A stretch of DNA of 5,390 nt, taken from JADDRA01 sp051005375 (GTDB lineage Bacteria; Actinomycetota; Acidimicrobiia; Acidimicrobiales; CADCSY01). The stretch is taken from assembly GCA_051005375.1 (NCBI GenBank), contig JBPCJK010000203.1, positions 1 through 5,390 of the forward strand, given 5' to 3'. A program made the position numbers and the translations under genes. Below, piece by piece: positions 5,300 through 5,390 of the stretch. Numbering within the stretch: position 1 is the stretch's first letter; each line of letters starts with the position of its first letter. Under the pieces are notes generated by a model that worked only from the letters and a program-made list of their open reading frames with translations, searched no databases and was not told the origin of the DNA.

Positions 5300-5390
5300 C
5301 GGTCGGGCCACTCCGCCTCCCAATCGGTGTCGTCGGCCAGGTCGAGCCAGTCCGGCGTCGCCTGGCCGATAGCGACCTCTTCGACCGACG
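5296..5390 (-). CDS. Antitoxin of the MazF pair, C-terminal 30 residues (5' end outside window)
   Basis: On the - strand the frame entering from the window edge gives 30 residues ending in DLADDTDWEAEWPDR and a TGA at 5298-5296. The acidic, Trp-rich tail is typical of the toxin-wrapping end of antitoxins paired with MazF-like toxins in actinobacteria. The stop overlaps the toxin GTG by four bases. The N-terminal DNA-binding domain is outside the window, so the antitoxin class (ribbon-helix-helix or AbrB-like) cannot be decided. Confidence 0.75.
   Translation of the reverse strand, partial: SVEEVAIGQATPDWLDLADDTDWEAEWPDR

Overview
The window looks like a piece of chromosome from a high-GC actinobacterium. 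An Acidimicrobiia-like lineage fits best, judging from GC-rich third codon positions, GTG starts, an LAxTG sorting motif and a fused Wzc-type kinase with a YG-repeat tail. The lineage is an inference from protein style, not from a marker gene.

Layout on the + strand, left side: positions 1-894 hold the C-terminal part of a DUF4012-family protein, cut by the window edge. After 100 bp comes a small secreted, wall-anchored protein (995-1639) with a signal peptide, a Thr-Gly repeat stalk, an LARTG sortase motif, a membrane segment and a basic tail. A good intrinsic terminator (1662-1696) closes this block. Positions 1717-2023 carry the wreck of a vapBC toxin-antitoxin pair: the end of the antitoxin runs directly into the end of the PIN toxin, and everything between is gone.

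Middle: a full-length bacterial tyrosine kinase / chain-length regulator of the Wzz-Wzc type lies on the - strand (3846-2059). Divergent from it, on the + strand, is a 174-residue protein (3943-4467) with a seven-cysteine N-terminal module and a C-terminal coiled coil, which I do not recognise as a named family. Both genes have a -10-like hexamer placed seven bases before the start codon and no ribosome binding site, so the 96-bp divergent region looks like a pair of leaderless promoters.

Right side, - strand: a mazEF-type toxin-antitoxin pair (antitoxin cut by the window edge, toxin 5299-4973) is followed after 18 bp by an N-terminally truncated, frameshifted remnant of a membrane-anchored surface protein (4954 to about 4460). 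That remnant converges on the cysteine-rich gene.

Taken together this is an exopolysaccharide / cell-surface neighbourhood. The Wzc-like kinase would control polymer length and export, DUF4012 proteins commonly sit in such clusters, and the LAxTG protein would be displayed on the wall. The locus is littered with one intact and one decayed toxin-antitoxin module and a broken surface gene, which suggests repeated rearrangement. The least explained gene is the cysteine-rich coiled-coil protein paired with the kinase.
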